5,800 nucleotides of DNA. Origin: Pseudomonadota bacterium. GTDB lineage: Bacteria; Pseudomonadota; Gammaproteobacteria; Pseudomonadales; Oceanobacteraceae. Position numbers and translations under genes: made by a program. Below are positions 1-5,800 of this stretch, piece after piece; within the stretch, counting starts at the first letter, position 1, and each line of letters opens with the position of its first letter. The stretch lies in NCBI GenBank assembly GCA_023399105.1, contig JAEWQT010000156.1, positions 1 through 5,800 of the forward strand, read 5' to 3'. A model generated the notes under the pieces. It saw only the letters and a program-made list of their open reading frames with translations. It was not told the DNA's origin and did no database searches.

Positions 1-3000
1 GCAGCATAAAGCGGTTAATGCCGGCGGCCTGCTGCGGATGATCATGCAGCCATTGCACCAGCTGTTCCAGGGTCCAGCGATCCAGCAAATACATGCGGTT
101 GTAGTTTTCCGCGGCCTGCAGATAGTCCAGAGGCGGAATCTGCGCTCCCTGTTCATCGCGGATGCTGATCATAATTTCATACTGACGCGTGTCGCGATAC
201 CGTTCCTGGATCGGCTTGATGGGGATGCAGAGCACCTGCAGCTGGTTGTTGCTGAGCGCCTGATTCAGTTTGTTGCCCCAGGCCATAAATTCCTCATGGC
301 GCTGGCGGCTGGTGTCATCGGTCTGGTAGGTGACAATGCGGCTGCCACCTTTCTCTTTGGCCAGCTGGCAAGCGGATTCGGCCTGCTCCACCAGCTCGGC
401 GGCACCAGCGCTGTCGGCATTGGTCGTGGCCAGGCCAATGCTGAGGTGCACAGTGAAACTGCCGGCCGGACTGTCGACCTGGGTGGTTTCAATCTGGCGC
501 TTCAGCATTTTGGCGCTGGCCTCGGCCTGTTCGCTATCGGTATGGGGGAAGAACAGGGCAAACTCGTTGCTGCCCAGGCGCGCACACAGGGCATCCGGCA
601 TATGGTCGCGCAGCAGTCCGGCGACCTGTTGCAGGCACAGGTCGCCGCCTTCCACGCCGTAGTTTTTGTTGATCAGTTTGAACTGATCAATGTCGGCCAT
701 CAGCAGGGTGCAGGGCGTGGCACTGCGCAGGCTGATCAGAATGCGTTCCTGCAGCAGGCGCAAAAAGTGCTGACGGTTGGTCAGGCCGGTGAGCGGGTCG
801 ATATTGGCCTGCTCAGACAGGTCGCGGTAAATCTGCTGCACCAGCTTATCGACGCCCCGGTCGACCGCGGACTCTTCCTGTTCGTACAGGCGTTTGACCC
901 GACCATCATCAAAGGCTTTGGCCAGTTCGGCCAGGGTGAAGTCGATGACCTTCATGCCGCTGTGGTTCACGCAGGCAAAGCGTGATGCATCCTGAGCGAT
1001 CCAGACCACCGACACCGCCTGATCCGGTTCGACCAGCAACAGCCAGTCGCCGACCTGCAGGTTCATGGCGCGGCGGGTGCCACGGCCTTCCGGGACCACT
1101 TCGGTCGGTTCGGCACTCCAGGCTGGCAGATCAATGGCTTCGGGGATGGTGCCGGATTGCAGGTGCTCAGTGGCGGCTTGCAGAATGGCCTGGTGCCACA
1201 GTTCATGGGCCGGCAGGTTGCCGTTCAGTTTATCCATTTCGCTGCGGGCCAGATCCAGTAAGGGCCGGAACTTTGGCAGCAACTCCTGGCGCCCGCTGTT
1301 GGCCGGACCGAACAGGGCCAGTACCTGCCGGTAGAGCTTAATCGCTCCCTGGAAGCGCTTGCTGTCCTTGCCTTCGCGCAGCAGCAGCAGGCTCAGCAGC
1401 GGTTGCCAGCCCTGCTGCAGCCATTCCACCACGCTGTTGGGCAGGGTGCGGTTGGCGATGTCTTTGCCAATCAGTTGCTCAATGCGGCGGCGGGCGTTGT
1501 GCAGCTTGTGCTCGCCTTCGGCGGCCTGGGCCACCCGTTCGGCATTCTGGCGGGCTTTGCGCTCAGCGCCGCCCACCAGGCCCTGCAGATTTTCCAGCAG
1601 CTCTTCCAGTGAGTGTTCGTCACGATCAAGATTCTGCAGTACCGGATCGATCAGCCCCTGCAGGCGGCTGCTGAGCTGGTCTTCGCCGCTGGTGGTCAGC
1701 TGGCCGAGTTTGGCCAACTGGTTCAGAACCAGCCGGCCCGGGTGTTCGGGGTTGAACAGCAGGCTGGGGTCTTTCAGCATCAGCTGCAGCAGTGGCCAGC
1801 CCAGACGTTCAATAAAGGGTTTAATAAAGTCGGCGACCTGGTCGCTGCTGAGCAGGTGCTGGGTCACCTGCTCCAGGGTATCAATGGCATCACGGGAATC
1901 GGCCGGCAGGCTGACGTCCTGTTCGGCCAGGGCTTTTTCCACCGATTCCCGCACATGGCCCTCGGCCAGGCTGTGTTGCTGGGCCAGATGGGTAACGATA
2001 TCGCTGACCTGCTGCGGAGCAGCGACCGGCAGACTCTCTTCCGGGGTAAGTTCCGCCTGCTCCAGCCGCTGGTAACGCAGGCTGAGCAGGTTCTGGATGT
2101 TGGCGTAGGCCTGTTTGGCTTCCTGCTGATGGCGCTGGAAGCTTTGCAGCGACTGACCCCGATTGTTGCCGGGCGGCGGATTGGTAACGCTCGCTGCGCT
2201 GTTCGTCTTAACGGTTGCGGCCGTGATGCTGGTGGAGCTGGCACCGGCTGCGGCAGACGCCGTGGGCACGGCTGATTGCACCGCGGGGATGGCGCGGCGA
2301 TAACGGAAGGTCAGCGGGATATCAATCTGGCGGATCAGATTCTGGTAGCTGGTTTGCAGGGTGGTCAGGGCCACCTGCTCATACACAGAAAACGCCAGTG
2401 CCCGCGCTTCCTGGGGTAGCTGCAGGGCATCCAGGCTGTCACGGAAGGCTTCTGTCACGGTGGACGGACCGATGGGGTTGAAGGTGTCTTCCATGCGCGC
2501 CGCTGACAGGGTATCGAGCAGCTGGCGCAATTCAAAGCTCATGTTGGCCAGCCGGGACTGCAGGTGCGATGCCGTCACTTTGGCCAGCAGCCAGTCTTCA
2601 AAGTCAGCCTGCTGCACCAGGGATAAACGCAGCTCAGCCTGATCGGGCTGCTGTTCGCGCGAGGCTTCCGGTTGCCCCTGCAGCCAGCGTTGCAGCTGTT
2701 GTTGCAGGCGCTGCTGAAACACCTTCAGCATTGCACCGGCATTGGTTTTGGCTTGTTTTTCCAGTCGCAGCCACAGCTGTTGTTCGGCGGTGTTGCGGGC
2801 CATGTTGGCTTTTTCGAAGGTGCCTTCGAGGAAGTCCGGCAGCCATTGACGCAGCAGCCGGTCGCGCACGTTCTCGGCTTCCTGTTGCAGCAGCTGCAGA
2901 TAGCGTTGCTTTTGCTCGTCCGTGATGCGGCGTTGATTACGGGTGGCCTGATTGTATTCCTGCAGGCGCAGAAACAGTTTGCTGTCGGGCTGCCGGAATT

Positions 3001-3244
3001 GCACGCCGGCATGCTGGTCGTTATTGAAGACCCAATCCACCGCGACCTTGACGGGGTGATCGTCAAAGGCCAGCTGCAGCATCAGATTCTGAGTGCTGGT
3101 GGGAATGCCATGCGGCCAGAGCAGGTGCACGCCGGTCTGTGAATAATCCACTACCTGACAGGGGTATTGTTGCCCATCGGTGCTGATCAGAGCAGCATTC
3201 AGGTAGGTGGTGAATCTTGGGTGTTCGCGTTGCTCAACGGCCAT
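1..3244 (-). CDS. PilZ-DUF1631-GGDEF-EAL multidomain protein, probable c-di-GMP receptor (3' end beyond window)
   Basis: The minus-strand frame from ATG at 3244 stays open for 1081 codons to the left edge, so the C-terminus is missing. Residues 1-95 look like PilZ: R6-x3-R10, then D33-x-S35-x2-G38, both c-di-GMP-binding motifs intact. Residues about 110-800 fit DUF1631: an HPGR-x-VLN core at 501-507 and a GDW motif at 732-734 followed by a beta-rich stretch typical of that family's end. An Ala/Ser/Thr-rich linker lies at about 320-362, and Gln/Leu-rich helical stretches flank it. A GGDEF domain follows (DPLTGL 816-821, DID 851-853), but its signature is GSNEF (891-895) and no RxxD I-site precedes it, so cyclase activity is unlikely. 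The EAL domain begins near 995, with EIM (1023-1025) in place of EAL. I infer a cytoplasmic c-di-GMP-binding protein whose later domains are regulatory or scaffolding. No membrane segment is visible. The start is supported by the position of the PilZ motif; the Shine-Dalgarno (GGA, 9 nt upstream) is weak. Confidence 0.88.
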   Translation of the reverse strand, partial: MAVEQREHPRFTTYLNAALISTDGQQYPCQVVDYSQTGVHLLWPHGIPTSTQNLMLQLAFDDHPVKVAVDWVFNNDQHAGVQFRQPDSKLFLRLQEYNQATRNQRRITDEQKQRYLQLLQQEAENVRDRLLRQWLPDFLEGTFEKANMARNTAEQQLWLRLEKQAKTNAGAMLKVFQQRLQQQLQRWLQGQPEASREQQPDQAELRLSLVQQADFEDWLLAKVTASHLQSRLANMSFELRQLLDTLSAARMEDTFNPIGPSTVTEAFRDSLDALQLPQEARALAFSVYEQVALTTLQTSYQNLIRQIDIPLTFRYRRAIPAVQSAVPTASAAAGASSTSITAATVKTNSAASVTNPPPGNNRGQSLQSFQRHQQEAKQAYANIQNLLSLRYQRLEQAELTPEESLPVAAPQQVSDIVTHLAQQHSLAEGHVRESVEKALAEQDVSLPADSRDAIDTLEQVTQHLLSSDQVADFIKPFIERLGWPLLQLMLKDPSLLFNPEHPGRLVLNQLAKLGQLTTSGEDQLSSRLQGLIDPVLQNLDRDEHSLEELLENLQGLVGGAERKARQNAERVAQAAEGEHKLHNARRRIEQLIGKDIANRTLPNSVVEWLQQGWQPLLSLLLLREGKDSKRFQGAIKLYRQVLALFGPANSGRQELLPKFRPLLDLARSEMDKLNGNLPAHELWHQAILQAATEHLQSGTIPEAIDLPAWSAEPTEVVPEGRGTRRAMNLQVGDWLLLVEPDQAVSVVWIAQDASRFACVNHSGMKVIDFTLAELAKAFDDGRVKRLYEQEESAVDRGVDKLVQQIYRDLSEQANIDPLTGLTNRQHFLRLLQERILISLRSATPCTLLMADIDQFKLINKNYGVEGGDLCLQQVAGLLRDHMPDALCARLGSNEFALFFPHTDSEQAEASAKMLKRQIETTQVDSPAGSFTVHLSIGLATTNADSAGAAELVEQAESACQLAKEKGGSRIVTYQTDDTSRQRHEEFMAWGNKLNQALSNNQLQVLCIPIKPIQERYRDTRQYEIMISIRDEQGAQIPPLDYLQAAENYNRMYLLDRWTLEQLVQWLHDHPQQAAGINRFML

Positions 3245-3262
3245 GCTGTCAATTCCATAATG

Positions 3263-3295
3263 CGGGCCAGCGGCCCGTAGCCGGCACTGGGCCGG
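3263..3295. repeat. GC-rich inverted repeats in the leader of the PilZ-DUF1631 gene
   Basis: Two adjacent perfect inverted repeats are visible: CGGGCC-AGC-GGCCCG at 3263-3277 and CCGGC-ACTGG-GCCGG at 3281-3295. On the minus-strand transcript they lie about 20-50 nt upstream of the ATG at 3244. An alternative stem (CGGCCC with GGGCCG) would compete with both. There is no T-run on either side in the right place, so this is not an intrinsic terminator. It may fold the leader and limit translation, but base composition alone could produce such stems. Confidence 0.4.
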
Positions 3296-3345
3296 GTTCT
3301 CCTCAACTGGCAGAACAGCTTCAGGGGAATACTGCCAACGATGTT

Positions 3346-3374
3346 ATTCTATTCCCTGTTGTGCATATTGTTAT
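3346..3374 (-). promoter_or_regulatory. Candidate sigma-70-type promoter for the PilZ-DUF1631 gene
   Basis: On the minus strand, ATAACA (3374-3369, 4 of 6 to TTGACA) is followed after 17 bp by TAGAAT (3351-3346, 5 of 6 to TATAAT). It sits in the only AT-rich stretch of the 184-bp gap between the sigma-54 activator and the PilZ-DUF1631 gene. Transcription would begin near 3339, giving a leader of about 95 nt. I saw no convincing terminator after the activator gene, so read-through from it is also possible. Confidence 0.35.
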
Positions 3375-3428
3375 CTGTTTTCGCGCTTGCCGAAATAGCC
3401 GGGTGTGTAAAGTCCGGTTTTTTTTGCG

Positions 3429-4775
3429 TTAAAACGCTTGGTTATCGACCTTCTGGCTGCGCAAACTGCGCAATTTCCGGTACAGCGTGCGTTCGCTGAT
3501 GCCCAGGGCCTGTGCCAGTGACGCGTTATCACCTTCGTACTGTTGCTGCAGTTGTTGCAGGTAATGCTGCTCCAGCTGATCCAGCGGCATCACGGGCAGA
3601 CTGGTGGGTAAAGCGGTGCCGCTGGTGACGATGAGGTTATCACGCTGTGGCAGTTGCAGGTGGCGTGCTTCAATCAGGTTGCTGTCGCACAGCAGAATGG
3701 CGCGCTCAATCCGGTTACGCAGCTCACGGATATTGCCCGGAAACGTCTGGCTGGTGAGCCAGTCGCAGGCGCTGTCAGAGAACTGCAGTGGCCGCTGTGG
3801 GCTGAGTTGCTGCAGCAGGTGGGTGGCCAGCGGCACAATATCTTCTGGGCGCTCGCGCAGTGACGGCAGCAGCACCGGAAAGGGGCTGATACGGTAGTAA
3901 AGGTCCTGACGGAAGGTGCCGGCGGCGACCATGTCTTCCAGCTGCCGGTGGGTGGCACAGATCAGCCGGAAGTCGGCCTGCTTGGGGGTGATGCTGCCAA
4001 CCGGCCGGTAAGCGCCGGTTTCGATCAGGCGCAGCAGTTTTACCTGCATGGGCAGCGGAATATCCCCCACCTCATCCAGAAACAGAGTGCCGCCACGGGC
4101 GGCATCAATCAGGCCGGGTTTCTTCTGGGTAGCGCCGGTAAAGGCGCCTTTTTCGTAGCCGAACAGTTCGCTCTCAAACAGGCTTTCGGTCAGGCCGGAA
4201 CATTCCACCGTCACAAAAGGTTTGCTGCTGCGCTGGCTGTGGTGGTGCAGATATTGTGCCGCCAGTTCTTTGCCGGTGCCGGAATCCCCCAGCAGCAGTA
4301 CGCTGATATCACTGGGTGCTGCCCGGCTGAGTAATTCCAGCATACGGGTGTAGGCACTGCTGTAACCCAGCATGGGCTGACCGTGCAGGCTGTCGCGGTG
4401 TTGCAGCGGCTGCATGATTTCGACAAAGAAGGTGATGTTGCCGGCGTCGTTGCAGATCGGGCTGAGTTCCACGTTGACGTGTTCGCGGCCACGGGCGGTG
4501 TTGTGAATATGCAGAATGCGCTGGCGCTGACCGGTGTCCAGGCACTGGCGTAAGGGGCAGTGTTCGCCAGCCTGATCGCAGGGGACGCTGTAGCCGTGCG
4601 ATACCTCGTAACAATGACGCTGCAGAATGTCCTCTTCATTGGCAAAGGTGCGCCGGTAGGCATCGTTGGCCGCGCAGATTTCGTAATTCAGATTCAGTAA
4701 GACGGCCGGATCGCTGATGGCATTCAGCAGCGAGGTAATAGCGGGCAGGTCGTGACTGTCGAGGTTGGAAAACAT
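3429..4775 (-). CDS. Sigma-54-dependent transcriptional activator with Cys-rich PAS sensor domain
   Basis: From ATG at 4775 this gives 448 residues. Residues about 10-120 resemble a PAS sensor and carry a cysteine cluster (C55, C66, C73, C78) in a CYEV...PC...CPL pattern that recurs in PAS domains of such activators. The AAA+ domain has Walker A GDSGTGKE (163-170), the sigma-54 contact loop GAFTGA (210-215), Walker B LFLDE (231-235), an arginine-finger stretch RQDLYYRI (289-296) and PGNIRELRN (346-354). A Fis-type helix-turn-helix ends the protein (about 417-435). There is no phospho-receiver domain, so it should sense a ligand or redox state directly rather than a kinase. It would open promoters held by RpoN polymerase, using ATP. 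It is transcribed divergently from cydA, which has a near-consensus -24/-12 element, so cydA is the obvious target. A TTG at 4808 would add 11 residues (with C6 and C9) but would place one operator-like repeat inside the gene. Neither start has a good Shine-Dalgarno. The family is certain; the signal and target are inferred. Confidence 0.95.
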   Translation of the reverse strand: MFSNLDSHDLPAITSLLNAISDPAVLLNLNYEICAANDAYRRTFANEEDILQRHCYEVSHGYSVPCDQAGEHCPLRQCLDTGQRQRILHIHNTARGREHVNVELSPICNDAGNITFFVEIMQPLQHRDSLHGQPMLGYSSAYTRMLELLSRAAPSDISVLLLGDSGTGKELAAQYLHHHSQRSSKPFVTVECSGLTESLFESELFGYEKGAFTGATQKKPGLIDAARGGTLFLDEVGDIPLPMQVKLLRLIETGAYRPVGSITPKQADFRLICATHRQLEDMVAAGTFRQDLYYRISPFPVLLPSLRERPEDIVPLATHLLQQLSPQRPLQFSDSACDWLTSQTFPGNIRELRNRIERAILLCDSNLIEARHLQLPQRDNLIVTSGTALPTSLPVMPLDQLEQHYLQQLQQQYEGDNASLAQALGISERTLYRKLRSLRSQKVDNQAF

Positions 4776-4778
4776 GGG

Positions 4779-4794
4779 CTGACATCTTTGGCAG
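4779..4794. promoter_or_regulatory. Candidate activator-binding site 1 (imperfect palindrome)
   Basis: CTGACA-TCTT-TGGCAG is an imperfect palindrome, with 5 of 6 arm positions paired. It matches site 2 in the pattern CTGnCA-N4-TGGCAG, and the centres lie 23 bp apart, about two helical turns. It is about 110 bp upstream of the -12 element of the cydA sigma-54 promoter, a usual distance for an enhancer bound by a sigma-54 activator. It also lies just upstream of the activator's ATG at 4775, so autoregulation is possible. Confidence 0.5.
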
Positions 4795-4801
4795 TAGTGT
4801 G

Positions 4802-4817
4802 CTGTCAAATCTGGCAG
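4802..4817. promoter_or_regulatory. Candidate activator-binding site 2 (imperfect palindrome)
   Basis: CTGTCA-AATC-TGGCAG repeats the pattern of site 1, again with 5 of 6 arm positions paired; adding the flanking G and C extends the palindrome to 18 bp. Its centre is about 95 bp upstream of the -12 GC of the cydA promoter. Paired palindromes at this distance are typical of upstream activating sequences for sigma-54 activators with Fis-type DNA-binding domains. A further single half-site TGGCAG occurs at 4869-4874. Confidence 0.5.
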
Positions 4818-4890
4818 CTAATGTAAAGATTCGCAAGCCCGGTGAGGGTTTTCTATGCTCAACAGCGGTGGCAGTCATGCTGTGGCCGGC

Positions 4891-4906
4891 TGGCCCGCTT
4901 GTTGCT
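4891..4906 (+). promoter_or_regulatory. Sigma-54 (RpoN) -24/-12 promoter for cydA
   Basis: TGGCCCG-CTTG-TTGCT matches the RpoN consensus TGGCACG-N4-TTGCW at all but one position. The invariant GG (4892-4893) and GC (4904-4905) have the required 10-bp spacing. The start of transcription would be near 4917, leaving an untranslated leader of about 134 nt before cydA. The element points toward cydA and lies between that gene and a divergent sigma-54 activator, which strengthens the call well beyond the motif match alone. Confidence 0.75.
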
Positions 4907-4966
4907 GGGTGACTCTGTGACAATACGCCGCATCGTCAGCCAGGGCATTTGGGCTGACCATGCGAT

Positions 4967-4981
4967 GCCTGACTGGCAGGC
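4967..4981 (+). repeat. Small inverted repeat in the cydA leader
   Basis: GCCTG-ACTGG-CAGGC forms a perfect 5-bp stem with a 5-nt loop inside the predicted untranslated leader of cydA. No T-run follows, so it is not an intrinsic terminator. It is short enough to be chance and is listed mainly because a longer hairpin follows it. Confidence 0.3.
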
Positions 4982-4999
4982 CCTGCGTTCGTGGGGCGG

Positions 5000-5018
5000 C
5001 CGCCGGCTTAACCGGCGG
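5000..5018 (+). repeat. Stable hairpin in the cydA leader
   Basis: CCGCCGG-CTTAA-CCGGCGG is a perfect 7-bp GC-only stem with a 5-nt loop, ending about 20 nt before the Shine-Dalgarno of cydA. There is no U-tract after it, so termination is unlikely. A hairpin here could stabilise the messenger or influence translation. The ribosome-binding site itself is outside the stem. Confidence 0.5.
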
Positions 5019-5038
5019 TGCCAATGTTCTGAGTAACC

Positions 5039-5044
5039 GGAGGA
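5039..5044 (+). promoter_or_regulatory. Strong ribosome-binding site of cydA
   Basis: GGAGGA lies 6 nt upstream of the ATG at 5051. It fixes the cydA start and contrasts with the weak sites before the two minus-strand genes. Confidence 0.9.
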
Positions 5045-5050
5045 TCAGCA

Positions 5051-5800
5051 ATGATCAGTGAAAGCCTCGTCGAGCTATCGCGGCTGCAGTTTGCCATTAC
5101 GGCGTTTTACCATTTTCTGTTTGTACCCCTGACCCTGGGCCTGTCATTTCTGTTGGCCATCATGGAGTCGGTGTACGTGATGACCGGTAAAGAAATTTAC
5201 CGCGACATGGTGAAATTCTGGGGCAAGCTGTTTGGTATTAACTTTGCGCTGGGGGTGACCACCGGCCTGACCATGGAGTTTCAGTTCGGTACCAACTGGG
5301 CGTATTACTCGCATTATGTGGGTGATATTTTCGGGGCGCCGCTGGCCATTGAAGGCCTGATGGCGTTCTTTCTGGAATCCACCTTTATTGGCCTGTTTTT
5401 CTTTGGCTGGGATCGGTTAAGCAAGGTGCAGCATCTGGTGGTGACCTGGCTGGTGGCCATCGGCTCTAACCTGTCGGCCCTGTGGATTCTGATTGCCAAC
5501 GGCTGGATGCAGAATCCGATTGGTGCTGAATTTAATTACGACACCATGCGCATGGAAATGACCAGCTTTGCTGAGGTGATTTTAAATCCGGTGGCGCAGG
5601 TGAAATTCGTTCATACCGTATCCGCCGGTTATGTGACCGGGGCGATGTTTGTGTTGGCAATTTCGGCCTATTACATGCTGAAAAAACGCGATCTGCCCTT
5701 TGCCCGCCGTTCGTTTGCCATTGCCGCCAGCTTCGGTTTTGCCGCCATTCTGAGTGTCATTATTCTGGGCGATGAATCCGGTTATGAGCTGGGTGATGTG
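5051..5800 (+). CDS. cydA: Cytochrome bd ubiquinol oxidase subunit I (5' half; continues past window)
   Basis: CydA is the quinol-oxidising, haem-bearing subunit of the inner-membrane cytochrome bd terminal oxidase, which reduces oxygen to water with high affinity and does not pump protons. The 250 residues visible align almost without gaps, from memory, with the E. coli protein (about 520 residues), offset by two positions at the start. Key residues are present: H21 (haem b595 ligand, E. coli H19), E101 and E109 (E. coli E99 and E107) and H188 (haem b558 ligand, E. coli H186). The stretches [13 protein letters not shown] (57-69), EFQFGTNW (76-83) and GDESGYE (241-247) are hallmarks. Several hydrophobic membrane segments are evident. 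The Q-loop lies mostly outside the window, so its long or short form cannot be judged; cydB would be expected downstream. A good Shine-Dalgarno supports the start. The promoter upstream looks RpoN-dependent, with the divergent activator as the likely regulator. Confidence 0.98.
   Translation, partial: MISESLVELSRLQFAITAFYHFLFVPLTLGLSFLLAIMESVYVMTGKEIYRDMVKFWGKLFGINFALGVTTGLTMEFQFGTNWAYYSHYVGDIFGAPLAIEGLMAFFLESTFIGLFFFGWDRLSKVQHLVVTWLVAIGSNLSALWILIANGWMQNPIGAEFNYDTMRMEMTSFAEVILNPVAQVKFVHTVSAGYVTGAMFVLAISAYYMLKKRDLPFARRSFAIAASFGFAAILSVIILGDESGYELGDV

Noticed and set aside
38..3142. Several long plus-strand open frames opposite the PilZ-DUF1631 gene (for example 38-985, 1359-2075, 1613-2275).
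   Set aside because: They lie antisense to one continuous 1081-codon minus-strand frame with recognisable domains. Their translations are low-complexity or composition-biased, as expected of shadows in GC-rich DNA.
3245..3275. TGGCCCG-CATT-ATGGA on the minus strand as a second sigma-54 promoter before the PilZ-DUF1631 gene.
   Set aside because: The -24 half matches, but the invariant GC of the -12 half is absent at the required 10-bp spacing, and it would sit almost on the start codon.
3421..3438. T8 run next to GCGTT-AA-AACGC at the end of the activator gene, resembling a terminator.
   Set aside because: On the minus strand the stem is followed by A residues, not T. On the plus strand the T-run precedes the stem, and no plus-strand gene ends here.
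4803..4808. Perfect TTGACA on the minus strand as a -35 box for the activator gene.
   Set aside because: No -10-like hexamer occurs 16-18 bp downstream (the position reads ATGTCA). The bases are better explained as an arm of a palindrome.
4830..4859. TTCGCA-N18-TATGCT as a sigma-70 promoter for cydA.
   Set aside because: Each box matches only 4 of 6 positions with 18-bp spacing, much weaker than the sigma-54 element downstream. A secondary promoter cannot be excluded.
4842..5036. Plus-strand open frame of 64 codons in the cydA leader as a small gene or leader peptide.
   Set aside because: It starts upstream of the predicted transcription start, has no clear ribosome site, and its Arg/Trp/Cys-rich translation looks like noncoding GC-rich sequence.

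Overview
The window looks like chromosomal DNA from a GC-rich, aerobic to microaerobic gammaproteobacterium, possibly a marine Oceanospirillales, Marinobacter or Pseudomonas-like lineage. The genus is a guess. The inference rests on a CydA very close to the enterobacterial protein, a PilZ-DUF1631 protein of a type I associate with gammaproteobacteria, and a sigma-54 activator. There are only three real genes, two of them cut by the window edges. There is no sign of a mobile element, CRISPR array, tRNA or rRNA.

Layout. Bases 1-3244 (minus strand) hold the first 1081 codons of a very large protein with four modules: an intact PilZ c-di-GMP-binding domain, a long DUF1631 region, a GGDEF domain whose signature has decayed to GSNEF, and the start of an EAL domain whose signature has decayed to EIM. 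Its C-terminus lies off the left edge. Bases 3245-3428 are an intergenic leader with a candidate sigma-70-type promoter and GC-rich inverted repeats. Bases 3429-4775 (minus strand; possibly starting at 4808) encode a sigma-54-dependent activator: a cysteine-rich PAS sensor, an AAA+ domain with GAFTGA, and a Fis-type helix-turn-helix. Bases 4776-5050 are a divergent control region. From 5051 to the right edge runs cydA on the plus strand, the first 250 codons of cytochrome bd oxidase subunit I.

How the parts fit. The most interesting result is in the divergent region. A near-consensus -24/-12 promoter at 4891-4906 points at cydA. About 75-110 bp further upstream lie two similar imperfect palindromes, CTGnCA-N4-TGGCAG, 23 bp apart. 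Together with the divergent activator they make a coherent, apparently complete sigma-54 switch for cytochrome bd oxidase. I know bd oxidase control mainly through ArcA, FNR/ANR, CydR and RoxSR, so control by a dedicated Cys-rich PAS activator would be unusual. The wiring is inferred from sequence, not demonstrated. The neighbouring PilZ-DUF1631-GGDEF-EAL protein looks like a c-di-GMP receptor with a catalytically decayed output; any link to respiration is only a matter of adjacency.
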